64,000 nt of DNA from Glebionis coronaria (GCA_025667525.1 CM046875.1:289062140-289126139); one strand, 5' to 3'. Positions 12,935 through 25,314 are shown, counted from the stretch's first letter. Translations and numbers: made by a program. Notes: generated from the letters alone by a model not told the origin.

Positions 12935-14851
12935 TCACAAAAATATACAATTTTTCAACAAATGACAAGATTTGGAGTGCGAACATTCGGAGAAAGAGGC
13001 AGACCTCTTAAGATTTGTTGTGATGGAACTCGAGGAGGATGTCTTGTGCTCCTTTAAGGCCTTTTCTATCTCTTTCATCAATCTGGCATCCCTCTCGTTC
13101 AAAGGGAGGAGAAGAACAGGTGCAGCAGAAGACAAGTGAGTTGCGCCAACAGAAGAAGAGGTTTCCAAACCAAGTGCTACCCTCTTCTTGGCAGCACAAC
13201 TAGCGTGCACAACAAGTAAATCAGATAAGGGAACCTCCTTGGCTATGCGGAAGGGGCTGAGCACATCACGGGGGTGTGCGAAGATAGGCACCCTTAGTTG
13301 ATCCATACTAGGTTTTAGGTGATAGCCCGCCTGAGTCTCAGCACCCTCTGCCCTATGCCTTCCTAGAGTCAAACCCTCCATTATCGCCTCCAAGGGGAAC
13401 TCTTAGTCCTCTTCCCCAATACTAAAAGTCGGAATAGGACATACATTCATTTTCTCTAGGGCGGCAGTCAGATTGGATTTAGCCTTGGGATCGTAGAAGG
13501 TTATCTCTTCAAGCTTCTTATTCAGTAGCTTGGCTTCATGGGCTCGCTCTAGGCCTGTAGAAGTACCCTCGTTGATGGAAGCTATCACAGACTGGGCAAA
13601 GGTTTCTCGTAGGTTTTGATCCTCAAGCGTGCCCATAGCAGCCAGTCGGAGGCTATGGTGCACCAACCAACACTTTCCCGTCACCTCAGACATCAACCGT
13701 GGGTACATATCTTTATCATACTCAATGCTCAACCACCTAAGCTGACTACCTTGGTCGTGCACCTTCTCCTTGACAGAAACACCCAACGAATCCACATTTT
13801 TAAGACATTTTATCCTTACCACGCTCAAAAGTCTTCATAACATCTGCATTAATGGCTCTGAGTCGGTTCAGTTGGGCGCGCTCCTTAGAAAGAGCGGTAG
13901 CAAGATCACCTTTTTCCTCTGTCAAAGAATGAATGATTTCAACATCTCGCTTGGCCCTTTCCTCTTCTAGAGTGATCTTCTCCCACGCGGCGTCAAGCGC
14001 CCTATCTTTCTCCTCAACGGCTCTTGCCAATCTTTCGTCGGCAGATTGCACGTGTGTGGATAGCTCGATGAATCTCCTCCTGAGGCGCGACATTAAAGTC
14101 ACGTTGTGGGTAGAGATGTAGCTTACCTCATCAGCTAGGGTGGCGTCATTCAACTTATTTAACATTTGCGCTCTCCCAGGGGGGACAAGGTTATCTAGGA
14201 AGCTCACGTAATCAAAAGCGCTTGACAAAGCTGAAGATCTGGGGATATTCCAATTGGGGAAAAACACAGGATCCTCCATAAAATGCTCGCCTCAGCCACA
14301 ATTTTGGTTTTCGCAGCCTCGGCCACAGGAGATGGTTCCTCGACATCATGGTTGCATGATAGTAACAAATATAAAAAAAAACAAAGAAGAAGAAGTCAAA
14401 TGGACAAAGTAGTTCTCATATGACATGCACCCTAGGTCGATAGTAACAAGAGGAGTCTTAGGATGAGTCTCAAGAAAGTTCTCCTTAGTGTCTTCCTCTG
14501 CTAGGCGCTCGGGTGAATTTTTCCGTTCATGCTCGGGCGCGGCAGTAGAGGCTTGCCCGATGTCAATGCGGGCAGACTTTATAGATGATCAGGAGACTCT
14601 CTATGTCTCTTCCTCAACAAACTAGTAGCAGCTTCCTCTTCCATCTCATGCTTTTCAGCAGCGATTTCAGCATTTTTAGATATATTCAAGAATGACAGGT
14701 TAATACTTCCTTCTTGTTGTGGTGGCTGCTAATGTGCGGCGGCACCTTGCAAAGGATTCGGATTCGGAGCTTCATGCGCTTGGGATGATGATGACTGTCC
14801 CACATCTAGTCCATTGTGTTCTCCTCTACTCTAACGCGTAAGGGTACCACG
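12935..14851 (-). pseudogene. Transposase_28-type (putative gypsy type) gene, C-terminal half
   Basis: Continues, on the minus strand, the gene whose start is at 49746. It is read in pieces: 14851-14405 (a charged linker with QSSSSQAHEAPNPNP and EIAAEKHEMEEE), 14279-13800 (NWNIPRSSALSSAFDY, then FLDNLVPPGRAQMLNKLNDA and a long coiled coil rich in E, R, K and A), 13828-13403 (YPRLMSEVTGKCWLVHHSLRL) and 13393-12935 (PSMDQLRVPIFAHPRDVLSP). I recognise this domain order from many Asteraceae proteins annotated as putative gypsy-type transposase. At least two frame changes and several stops are present, so it is not translatable as one protein. An AT-rich gap near 14340-14400 may be an intron. Function in the family is unknown. 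Confidence 0.7.
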
Positions 14852-14856
14852 TTCTC
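14852..14856. other. Target site duplication TTCTC, left copy
   Basis: TTCTC lies directly before the left end of the split solo LTR (TAATACAAGG...). The same five bases follow its right end at 48893-48897. This defines the solo LTR as one insertion split by later events. Confidence 0.8.
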
Positions 14857-15347
14857 TAATACAAGGAATTTCCAAGTATAAAATTGTTTCGTTATTCGAG
14901 TCTTTCCGAATTGATTACAAGTTGAAAGATCGACTCAGTCGTTCTTGGTGGAAAATAAAATGGTTTGATTATCTATTTTAAATTAAAAGTGAAAATGAAA
15001 ATTTCGTTTTGTAAAAATAAGCTTTAAAAATTAAACTGAAATTACGATTTAAAAACAAATGATTAAAAATATAAAAACTTAAAAGTGAATTCAAAACTTA
15101 AAACCTTGTAAAAACAAGAACTTAAACCCGTTGGAATGTGAAATGTCAGAATCCCATCGGAATTCAACCGTCGGAATAATCCGTCGGAAAGTAGCAAAAT
15201 GAAACCTGTCGGAATAACAACCTATCGGAATGTATAAAGAGACTACAATCAGAATAATGGAAATCAAGTCCTATCGGAATAACAGTGTGACTTCTGTCGG
15301 AATCCCAATCGGAATCTCAGTCGGAATCAAAAACCCTTTTCTGATAC
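14857..15347 (-). repeat. Athila solo LTR, 3' part, minus orientation
   Basis: Reverse complement of the end of the LTR at 46582-48125 (it matches about 47634-48125). It ends TAATAC at the TTCTC duplication. Its other half lies at 48126-48892. Together the halves give about 1.26 kb against 1.54 kb for the full LTR; about 0.29 kb from the middle is missing at the junction with element C. At 14971/14972 it keeps the uninterrupted site that carries a Helitron in the neighbouring LTR. Confidence 0.85.
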
Positions 15348-15348
15348 T

Positions 15349-17028
15349 ACTTGATTTCCATTATTCCAATTGTAGTCTCTTTATACATTCCGATAGGTTG
15401 TTATTCCGACAAGTTTCATTTTTCTACTTTACGACGGATTATTCTGACGGTTGCACTCCGATGGGATTCCGACATTTAACATTCTGATGGGTTTAAGTTC
15501 TTGTTTTTACAAGGATTTAAGTTTTGAATTCACTTTTAAGTTTTTAATTTTTTAATCATTTGTTTTTAACTCGTAATTTTAGTTTAATTTTTTAAGCTTA
15601 TTTTTACACAACGACATTTTCATTTTCACTTTTAGTTTAAAATAGACTAGCAGGGTACCCGCGCGATGCGGCGGCGTGTACCCTGTGAATAAATTGTTTG
15701 GTGTTATAATTCGTATTTTTTAATTATAATTTCTGAATCAATAGTTTTTATTTAAAAACATGTCCTAAAACATAACTTCAATCAAGGGATTTTTATTTTT
15801 TAACATTATATGTAATTTATATGTATACAAGGTGTTTGTGCCCGTGCGATGAAGGATCATATAAGGAGGGAAAAATTAATCAAAATCGTTCACTATCAAT
15901 CAATTTTTTGCAAACTTACCTGAAATAATTTAAGAGATCCATTGATGTTTGTCAACCAACATATGTAAGAAATTTGCGAACTTACTTCAAATGATTCAAT
16001 ACATTTAAAATGATTCAATTACAAAATTTCAGTACAAAGATCAAACAAAACATTTAAAGGAATTCGAAAAAAAAATAGGAACTTGTGAATAGCCCATAAC
16101 TTTCGTTAATTCCAAACCTTGTTACTGAAATTGCTAGCCCAACCAAAATTTTACTCGGTCTAAGTTAAAAAGATACTAACATTGCATACAATATACTACT
16201 ATTCATGAGTTTGAAGTTGGCTCATTTGAGCTTACATGCTAACACATAATATCAGTATTCTCACAACCTAACCCTATTACAGTTCTTCCACCGCAGTCAC
16301 ACCACTCTTGTAAACTTATCTAATCTCACATCAAGACCCTCTCCTCAAATAACTAATCAAAATAAATAAACCCTTTTAATTAACCACAAACATTCTTGTC
16401 TTTAATTATATGCTCGAATTAACCAAGAATCATCGTCAAGATCTTTTTAATCAAGGTCCTAGGTAGGGTTATTGTTGTGTTGTTTCTGTAACAAAAGAGA
16501 AATAACCTTTCATGTTTATATCTTATTTTTTGATTCAAATATTAAGAAAAGACTATCGCTTCTGAGTTAATTTTCGTGCAATGGATCTAGTAATTGAAAT
16601 ACACGAAAAGTTCTAAGATCGATGATGAGTCAACTTCGTAGCTAGTTGTTTGATGCATACATGCAAATTAATGTATGTACAATGAGCATATAGTATTGTA
16701 TATTTATGTATGGCGTGTTTTATTAAAAGTATTAATTATAATTTCATATTTAATAATATCATGTTGTACATTTGGCTTGTAAAATTGTATTACTTAAATC
16801 ATGTTTTAATTTGTGTATTAAAAAGATGTACACCATGTTAATTTAGTGGTACCTCTTAATTTTTTTTCATTTAATAAGAGAGAAGGTGCAATTTGCTTTA
16901 TAAGGGAGTAAGATAATCAAACCATTTTATTTTCCACCAAGAACGACTCAGTCGCACTTTCAACTTGTAATCAATTCGAAAAGACTGGAATAACGAAACA
17001 ATTTTATACTTGGAAATTCCTTGTATTA
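15349..17028 (+). repeat. 5' LTR of element C, truncated and split by a Helitron
   Basis: Two pieces, 15349-15646 and 16914-17028, match the last 413 bp or so of the 3' LTR (47708-48125). The first 1.1 kb of the LTR is absent. It ends CTTGTATTA, two bases before the primer site. With 14857-15270 it forms an inverted repeat with an 80-bp centre. Confidence 0.85.
15647..16913 (-). mobile_element. Non-autonomous Helitron
   Basis: 1267 bp. On the minus strand it starts TCTTACTCCC and ends ...GTACCCTGCTAG, i.e. 5' TC and 3' CTAG. It lies exactly between A (15646) and T (16914) with no duplication. The empty site is in the window twice, at 14971/14972 (minus arm) and 48011/48012 (3' LTR), which fixes both ends. 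An 8-bp stem (CAGGGTAC with GTACCCTG) sits directly before CTAG, enclosing a GC-rich loop. A similar GC-rich phrase (GTGCCCGTGCGATG) at about 15837-15852 may be an older 3' end. No Rep/helicase coding is present. The hairpin touches the terminus, closer than in typical Helitrons. Confidence 0.8.
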
Positions 17029-17030
17029 AA

Positions 17031-17045
17031 TGGTGCCTCTGCCGG
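17031..17045 (+). other. Primer binding site of element C (tRNA-Asp type, degenerate)
   Basis: TGGTGCCTCTGCCGG lies two bases after the LTR. The complement of the plant tRNA-Asp 3' end is TGGCGCCGTTGCCGG; a few positions differ. Elements B and D have the cleaner TGGCGCCGCTGCCGG and TGGCGCCGCTGCCG. tRNA-Asp priming is typical of Athila. Confidence 0.7.
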
Positions 17046-17245
17046 CTCTTTTGTTAAGATTAACGATTTTTATTGAGAGACGCGTTGGATTTTGGGATCC
17101 GTTCATTTTGTAACGTTATTTTTCTTGCCAAAAATTTTTAAAAATCCTAAATAAATTAAAAAATTTCAAAAATCCAAAAAAATAGAAAAACATAAAAGAC
17201 CAAAAATATTTCTTGTCTATCTTTCTTTTCTTTTTGTAGGTGTGT

Positions 17246-18828
17246 ATGCGTACCCGTGCTCGTAAGAAGAAAGCGTACCCGTGCTCCACAACATGGTTTC
17301 ACAAAAGTACATCAAATTAATACTTTATACAATGGTTTAAGCATGAATGACAAAGATTCACTAAATAGTGCCTCGGGGGGTAATATTTTGGTTAAGTCTT
17401 CTAATGCCGCATGGGACATTATTCATAATAAGTCTAGAGTGCAAACTAAGAGTGTTCGGACTAATGTGGCTAGTGCTAGTACTACTGACGCCGACAAGAG
17501 AATTGATAAGCTTACTTTGATTGTTGAAACACTTGCTCTACAAACCGGTAAAAATACCAAAAACATCAATGCGCAAGTTAATGCTATGAGTCAGTCATGT
17601 GAAATATGCAGGGGATCTCATTCATACACCGATTATCCTTCGACTCATAACAATCCGGAAAATGTGTATGCCGCTAACGATAACTTTTCTACGGGAGGCT
17701 ATCAAGCACGTCCTCAAGGTGACCGCAATTTGCTTAGTTATCATTCAAACAACTTCCTTTCACCACCCGGTTTCCCCCCTCAAAACCACAACAACCTCAA
17801 TCACAACACTCAAAACCAACCTCGAGCTCCAAATCAATATCAAACCCAAAGAAACCCATATCCACCTTAAGGAAACAATCAAGTTCACCAACCACCCGCT
17901 TATCAACCACCTGCCTACCATGCTCTTCCTCCCACCCAACCCACAGCATTTAATCAAGACGTTGACACTTACATGAGGAGTAATGACGTGATAGTGCAGA
18001 ATCTTCAGTGGCAAATCATCAACTTGAAAAGAGATATGGCGAAACAAGGGAATGCTCTTCGAGCCGATATGCGAAACTCTTTGAGAAGTCAAACGAATGA
18101 ATTAAGGGATATGATAGCTAGTTTCTTCCAAATTAATCAAGCCTCTGGTTCGGGTTCTCTTCCGAGTAACACCTTTGCTAATCCAAGAGGGGAGATGAAA
18201 GCAATCACCACTTGCAGTGGAAAAGGTTTAAAGGAACCCGAGCTTCCTACACCTACACAGGTGATTATGACAAAGGAAAACGAGTCCCCTTATCCAATTC
18301 CTCCACCTTCTATTTCTCCAATTCCTCCACCTTCTACTTCTACCCCTCCTCCACCCAAGGATGTGAGTGAGAATTCCATTCCAAAGCCTTCATCTCAACC
18401 CAATATACCTTATCCCTCAAGGTTGAGGAAAGAGAAGTTGAAGAAAAAGGATGATATACAGGTTTCTAACTTTCTTAAAATGTTTAAACAACTGAATTTC
18501 AACATCTCCTTTGCTGAGGCTCTCGCTCACATGCCGAAATATGCTAAAATGTTTAAAGATCTTCTCAGTGACAAAGAAAAGCTTCTTGATATCGCTAAGA
18601 CCAAACTTAATGAGAATTGCTCCGCAGTGCTCTTAAGGAAATTACCCACCAAACTTGGTGATCCGGGTCGTTTTCTCATTCCTTGCAACTTCCCCGGGGT
18701 AGAGAATTGTATGGCCCTAGCCGATCTAGGTGCTAGTATCAACTTAATGCCTCTAAGCGTTTGGAAACAATTATCACTACCCGAGCTAGTCCCTACACGA
18801 ATGAAATTGGAATTAGCCAACCGTACGG
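17246..18828 (+). pseudogene. Athila gag and protease of element C, first part
   Basis: Starts at ATG 17246 (MRTRARKKKAYP, the usual Athila MRTR start) but soon shifts frame. The main gag domain of about 200 residues is missing. The frame picks up at HQINTLYNGLSMNDKDS, near the end of the gag domain. A zinc knuckle follows at about 17599-17637 (CEICRGSHSYTDYPS); its last Cys is Tyr. After a TAA at 17868-17870 the same frame continues through a proline-rich linker to the protease, with the active site ADLGASINL at about 18719. It is cut at 18828 by element E (TSD TACGG) within NRTV and resumes after 22223. Confidence 0.85.
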
Positions 18829-19409
18829 TGTGGAAACCTTGGTTTCCTTGAGTCTTTTAGCTACTAGGAATGCATCATGTTCATATGATTAGATAATCAA
18901 AGCGGAATTAGAACACGACACATTAACAAGGTGTTTGGACACAAAGAACATGAATTAAAACAAAAGGATTGCTAATTATATTAATAATCAACAATCACTA
19001 GACGTGTATACATTGAATCCCACGTCTAGTTGACACACGCTTTAGGTTTACATTGTGAATATGAGTTATGAAAAACCTAATAACCCTTGGTTCCTTTTAT
19101 AGTGTAAGGATTAGGGTTTTACAAGAGATAATAATGAATAAACAAGTAAATCTTCTATTTAGATAAACGTATACAGAATATATCCTGCATATATATCTAA
19201 ATAGAAGCTTCTAAAGGCTTCTTGTCTACTTTTCTATCAATGCTTACATTGTACATGACAATGCTTGGATTGTACATGACAATGCTTGCTTATGTCAACG
19301 CTTGATTTGTTCTTGACAATGCTTGGAATACACTTGTCAACGCTTGGACAAATGCCTTCATGTTTTCTTCGTTTTTGAGTTTCTGCCACATCAACTTTTT
19401 GACCCAACA
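18829..19409 (-). repeat. 3' LTR of element E
   Basis: 581 bp, plus-strand ends TGTGGAAACC...GACCCAACA. The minus strand has a TATA box (TATAAAAGGAACC) at about 19093-19106. Upstream of it, in U3, there is an array of CAAGCGTTGACA-like units at about 19240-19350. Confidence 0.9.
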
Positions 19410-21643
19410 ATCTTCCCCTAGTTGATGTTGGCAAAACTCTTTGTATATCTCTTGTAAGTTGTACATGATCTTCAAATTGCTTCCCCTCAAGTGTAGCATG
19501 TATTTCTTCCCCTTTTTGTCACATCAAAAGGGAAGTAAACAATGTATGCAATCTTGAAGATTCTCTAAATGTAGCTCTATGTAATGATCTTGAAGAAAAA
19601 TAAATAAAGTATTCTTGATGTAGAAGTAGAATAACCCAACCTTGTGTTCCATGTCTTGTACTATCCATGTGATGAAGAACTTATACTGATGATTAAATAT
19701 AAGTAGACCTCGATCCCTTGTCAATATTCTCATCCTTTGTGAGACACTGAGCACGATAATGTAACTCCTTCAAGTGTTATGACAAGTCTTCGTCACCAAC
19801 CATGTAAAGCACGAACAAGTTATTTTCAAACCAATGGGATCCATCCATGATTTAAAGATATGATAAAACACAATCTCGCGAAAATCTACTTCGAACATCA
19901 AATTTACCATAAGAATTCTTCCCCTTAAGCCAACACCTCTTCATCACGATTTTAATGAAATAACATCTTCATACCATATGTAAAAGTGTTGGATTGGATA
20001 ACTCTTTTGCAAGGCTACCCCGATTACATAATCTAAATATCCATCAAATTCCATGAATAGTTGCTAAATCGCATTAAAATCATTAATCCCTTTCAAAAAT
20101 ATCCGAGCCATAAATATCAAGTTGATATTCTAAATAAAAACGGAGATTCCATGTACCTTCGTGTGTAAATTCCTCCTTTTTGTGTGCTAAAAACGTACCA
20201 ATTTTCTCAACAGCAGCCATTCTTTTGTTACCCGAGAAACTCCTTTATCCAAGATATCTGTCATGTGTATTGTCCAATATCGGACAATACTTATCAACGT
20301 TTAGGTCAATCATTTCTCGGACAACACTGTCAACGCTGTCAGCGTTCGACTTATTCTTGTCAGCGTCAAAATAACAAACGTCAGCGTCAATGTTAAACTT
20401 TGTCAGCATCTTGTCCCAAAATAATATCACAAAGACGTATACACATAACTTGTTCTCAAAATAATAAAAGAAATTGAGATCCTCTTTGTGAATATTCACA
20501 CGTCTTTTCTTGTGTACTTTTTCAAACTTCTCGTGTTACTTCCAAATTTATAGGAGTTTCTATCTCAAGTTTCTCATTCACAGTATGTGACCAAAACTCT
20601 ATGTGAAGCCAATATCACGTGCTTTCTTTACCCACGTCTTTGGCAGTACTTGACAGCCTTTTTACTCGATCAACATCTTGCATACAGTAACAATATTATA
20701 TCAATGGAAAGCTTATCCCACGAGTTCTTTTTAGATCCTGCTGCTATGTTTTTAACAAAGACAAATCACGTAGCAGCCAACAATCCTTTTCTTTTGCATA
20801 GATCGATTCAAACCAATATAATATCCTTTCCTTACTTTTGTGGCACTACTGAACCGATCAATGTTGCTATACTCATGTCCTTGAACCACAACATGCACAA
20901 TCTGCTTGTTCCTTCATGGATTTAGGGTTTTATGATAAACCCTAATTTACTTCTTTTACATCAGCAACAAACGATCATATATTTGACAGCAACATCTCTT
21001 TTCTATTATCAAACTCAATCTAGGGTTTAGACTTTGAGCACCGAAACCCTCACTTAGGTTTTAAATATTAACCTTAGATCGTGTATCTTCACATGTTTTA
21101 ACAGCCACGAACAACATAACATTCTGCTTTTTATGTCGATCTAGGGTTTGAGGAACCCTAGGTCATGATTTTATGTGAAAAAGCAAGAATATTAATACCT
21201 TAACCAGCAACCTTCGACCTTGAATAACTTCTTCATTAAGGCTCAGATCGAAAATCCCTTCGGTGAGATTCTAGACACAAGTGCCAAGAATCTACAGTTT
21301 AAAAATCACGAAGATCCAACGGTTAATGAAGGAGAAAACGTGTTTTAAACATGGCTATTTACAGAAAACTGCATTCACTCACTGCTGACTTTGACGCTTA
21401 ATAACTTTTTCCTGGGGATAAAACTTGACAATCCCTCCAGTGGATGTCTAGATATATGTATGTAGAACACACATAAAAAATTTCGTGATGTTACAACGGT
21501 TCAATCAAAAGTTATGACCTTCTGAATACTGCTGCGCACACAAAAACGTCCAGAAAAACCCTAGACGGATTTTTCTTCTTTTCACCATACACGAACACCT
21601 TGTTGGTCCTAGCATCACGAGCCACGAGGCTCCGATACCAATT
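19410..21643 (-). other. Internal region of element E, no intact gene
   Basis: Minus-strand reading at 20499-20245 contains DADV..DADKNKSNADSVDS..NVDKYC, resembling the D-A/V-D-K repeats in the ORF of element G (62883-62980). The rest shows no gag, protease, RT or integrase motif. The plus-strand ORF at 20587-20925 and other small frames have no motif I know. Confidence 0.5.
21629..21642 (-). other. Primer binding site of element E
   Basis: The minus strand reads TTGGTATCGGAGCC directly inside the right LTR. It resembles the Met tRNA complement (TGGTATCAGAGCC) with one change. Confidence 0.65.
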
Positions 21644-22223
21644 GTGGAAACCTTGGTTTCCTCGAATCTTTTAGCTACTAGGAATGCATCATGTTCATAT
21701 GATTAGATAATCAAAGCAGAATTAGAACACGACACATTAACAAGGTGTTTGGACACAAAGAACATGAATTAAAACAAAAGGATTGCTAATTATATTAATA
21801 ATCAACAATCACTAGACGTGTATACACTGAATCCCACGTCTAGTCGACACACGCTTTAGGTTTACATTGTGAATATGAGTTATGAAAAACCTAATAACCC
21901 TTGGTTCCTTTTATAGTGTAAGGATTAGGGTTTTACAAGAGATAATAATGAATAAACAAGTAAATCTTCTATTTAGATAAACATATACAGAATATATCCT
22001 GCATATATATCCAAATAGAAGCTTCTAAAGGCTTCTTGTCTACTTTTCTATCAATGCTTACATTGTACATGACAATGCTTGGATTGTACATGACAATGCT
22101 TGCTTCTGTCAACGCTTGATTTGTTCTTGACAATGCTTGGAATACACTTGTCAACGCTTGGACAAATGCCTTCATGTTTTCTTCGTTTTTGAGTTTCTGC
22201 CACATCAACTTTTTGACCCAACA
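21644..22223 (-). repeat. 5' LTR of element E
   Basis: 580 bp, nearly identical to 18829-19409 (a few substitutions, e.g. TTCCTCGAATC against TTCCTTGAGTC near the start). The small divergence implies a recent insertion. Confidence 0.9.
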
Positions 22224-22228
22224 TACGG

Positions 22229-24829
22229 TTGCTTATCCAGTGGGGATAGCCGAAGATGTCTTCGTCGGTGTCGACAAATTCACCTTTCCGGCGGATTTTG
22301 TTGTCGTTGACTACGAGATGGACCCCCGTGTTCCATTAATCGTTGGACGTCCATTCTTGAGGACCGGTTTCACTCTCATTGATGTAGCCGCGGGCGAATT
22401 AATCATGAGAGTTAGTGACGATAAAATCGTCTTCAACATGGGTAAACTTTCTAAGCAGCCTTCTGAAAAACGAGAGTGTTAATTTCATTGACGTTCTTGA
22501 TGAGGCTTGTGAAGAACATTTCAAAGACGCTTATAAAAGTGGTTCTTCTTCTCTACCCATTGTTGAGACCGTTGCCTCTATTGCTCCATCACTTACTCCA
22601 CTTAGAGAAAGTGATTTCCTTTTGAAAGAATTTAAAGCAACTTTGGGGAATGTGGACTTACAATATGACGATTCTCCCTCCAATTGGGATGAAGACATTC
22701 GTACCATTGAGAAACTTCTCAATGAGGACCATATTTCTCCACCATCTCCTAAGGAAATTTATATCGATGATCCGAATTTAACTACGCCTTCCATCGAAAA
22801 TCCTTCGGATTTAGAGCTTAAGGACCTACCGTCTCATCTCGAGTACGTTTTCCTTGAAGACAATAAGAAGTTACCCGTCATCATCGCTAAGGACTTGAAA
22901 GAAGACGAAAAATCTCGACTTATCAACGTGCTGAAGAATCATAAGAAAGCGATTGCTTGGAAAATCTCCGATATTCGTGGAATTGATCCTCACTTTTGCA
23001 CACATAAAATTCTCATGGAGGACGACTTTAAACCCACTATTCAAAACCAAAGAAGGGTGAATCCCAAGATCCATGACGTTATCAAAAAATAGGTTATCAA
23101 ACTTCTTGATGCGGGAATGATCTACCCTTTTTCGGATTCACCATGGGTTAGTCTGGTCTATTATGTGCCTAAGAAAGGCGGAATCACCGTTGTGCCCAAT
23201 GAAAACAACGAGTTGATTTCTACTCGTCTCGTTACAGGGTGGAGAGTTTGTATAGACTAAAGGATCATTTTCCCCTTCTTTTTATGGACCAAATGCTCGA
23301 GCGTCTAGCGGGTAATGATTATTATTGCTTCTTAGACGGTTTATCCGGGTATTTTCAAATTCCCATCGATCCTAAAGACAAAGAGAAAACAATATTCACT
23401 TTTCCTTATGGAACATTTGCTTACAAAAGAATGCCTTTCGGCTTATGCAATGCTCCTTGGACTTTCCAAAGGTGTATGATGGCTATATTCCATGACATGG
23501 TTGAAGAAACTATAGAAGTATTTATGGATGATTTCTCGGTCTATGGTAATTCTTTCTCTACTTTCCTTGCCAATTTAGAACGTATGCTCAAACGGTGTGA
23601 AGACACTCATCTCGTTCTTAATTGGGAAAAATGCCCTTTCATGGTAAAAGAAGGCATTGTGCTCGGACATAAAATCTCAAAAGCCGGTCTTGAAGTGGAC
23701 CGAGCTAAAGTTGATGTCATAGCCAAATTACCTCCACCTTCAACCGTGAAGGGTGTGAGAGGTTTCCTTGTTCATGTGGGCTTCTATCGTCGATTCATTC
23801 AAGATTTTCTAAAATCGCTCGCCCGATGGCCCACCTCTTAGAAAAAGATACTCCCTTTATCTTTTCTAAAGAGTGTATTGACTTCTTCAATCTTCTTAAG
23901 GACAAGCTAACTAAGGCACCGGTCTTGGTTACCCCTAATTGGGAGCTACCTTTTGAATTGATGTGCGATGCTAGCGACTTTTCCATTGGATCGGTTTTGG
24001 GCCAAAGAGTGAACAAACACTTCCAACCAATCCATTATGCTAGCAAGACAATGACGAGGGCTCAATTGCATTATACCACTACCGAAAAAGAGCTATTAGC
24101 TGTAGTGTATGCTTTTGAGAAGTTCCGCCCCTATCTTGTACTTTCCACCACCATTGTCTATACCGACCATTCCGCGTTGAAGTACTTGTTAACCAAACAA
24201 GATTCCAAGCCAAGACTTCTTTGTTGGGTTCTACTCCTTCAAGAATTTAATATTGAAATTCATGACAAAAAGGGAGCGGAAAACCTAGCCGCGGATCATC
24301 TAAGTAGACTTGAGGATCCTTATCAAGAGGATCATCCGAATCAATAGATCTACGACTCTTTTCCCCTTGAGGCCTTAATGTCTATCAATTCCAATCTTGA
24401 TGGCACCCTGTAGTTTGCGGACATTGCAAACTACTTAGCGGGTGGTATTCTCATCGAAGGGTTAAGATCCCAACAAAAGAAGAAGTTCTTCAAAGATGTT
24501 AAGACTTACTTTTGGGATGACCCTTATCTCTTCAAACAATGTGCTGATCTGATTATTCGTCGGTGTGTTGATGGACCCGCAGCTTTAGACATTCTCGAAG
24601 CTTGCCATAAAGGACCCACCGGTGGTCACTTTAGTCCCAACTACACCGCGAAGAAAGTGTTTGACTCGGGATTATATTGGCCTACCATTTATCGTGACGC
24701 TCACGAGATGGTTAAAAATTGTGATGCTTGCCAAAGACAAGGCAAGATCACACATAAAGATGAGATGCCTCAAAATTTCATACAAGAATGTGAAATCTTT
24801 GATGTATGGGGTATCGACTTTATGGGGCC
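22229..24829 (+). pseudogene. Athila pol of element C: protease end, RT, RNase H, integrase N-terminus
   Basis: Resumes from the protease (VDYEMDPRVPLIVGRPFL) after element E. An extra A in the A-run at 22466-22470 shifts frame. The RT domain follows: a TAG at 23090-23092 replaces a codon in IKK-VIKLLDAGMIYP. The segment after WRVCID (about 23255) has lost about 26 bases. RT motifs then read MPFGLCNAPWTFQ and FMDDFSVYG (catalytic DD at 23527-23532). A lost T at 23805-23808 shifts frame again. RNase H shows [12 protein letters not shown] and [11 protein letters not shown]. After stops near 24345 and 24411 the integrase zinc domain follows ([10 protein letters not shown]... CDACQRQGK). It is cut at 24829 in GIDFMGP by element B. 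Inactive as a coding unit. Confidence 0.9.
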
Positions 24830-25314
24830 TGATAGGTGTGTAAACACCCATCCTTTTTACCACTTAATTACAATAATAACCGAGCCAAAACATGTATTTT
24901 ATGTTTTTTATGTCGGAATTATGCGTGGTTTGTGTTTTTGCTGTGATTTAGGACGAAATCGTGAAAAGTGGAGAAAACACGGACATTTACGGGCTTTTAT
25001 TGAAGAAAAAGATAAAACGACGAAGTCAAGAAGTCAAGAGTGCAAAAAGAACGGAAGTCCAAGACCAATTCTGAATATTTATCGAAGAAAAAGTCAAAAG
25101 ACGGAAGTCGACTAAAAGCCGAGGAACTCAAGTCTATTTTATTGAAGAATTAAAAGACGAGTTCAAAAGAAATCCCGAGCCACAAGTCACTAGAGTCCAA
25201 GTTTAAAGAAGATTAGAAGAATAAATGACTAATGGTGCAATTAATGAAGATTAAAGGCTTAAGGACCTAATGACGCAATTAAGAAGAAATGAAGGAGGGG
25301 AGGAAGCTTCCTAA

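Larger units (their letters stand above)
18829..22223 (-). mobile_element. Short non-autonomous LTR element E
   Basis: 3395 bp, minus orientation, with LTRs 18829-19409 and 21644-22223 that are almost identical. The target duplication is TACGG (18824-18828 and 22224-22228). The minus strand gives the primer site TTGGTATCGGAGCC just inside the right LTR, and a polypurine tract (CTAGGGGAAGAT) just inside the left LTR. The 2.2-kb inside has no gag or pol that I can recognise. The PPT and the TGTTGGG start of the LTR match element G on the right, and a remnant at 20245-20499 links it to the G family. I read it as a deletion derivative of a copia-like family. Confidence 0.85.
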
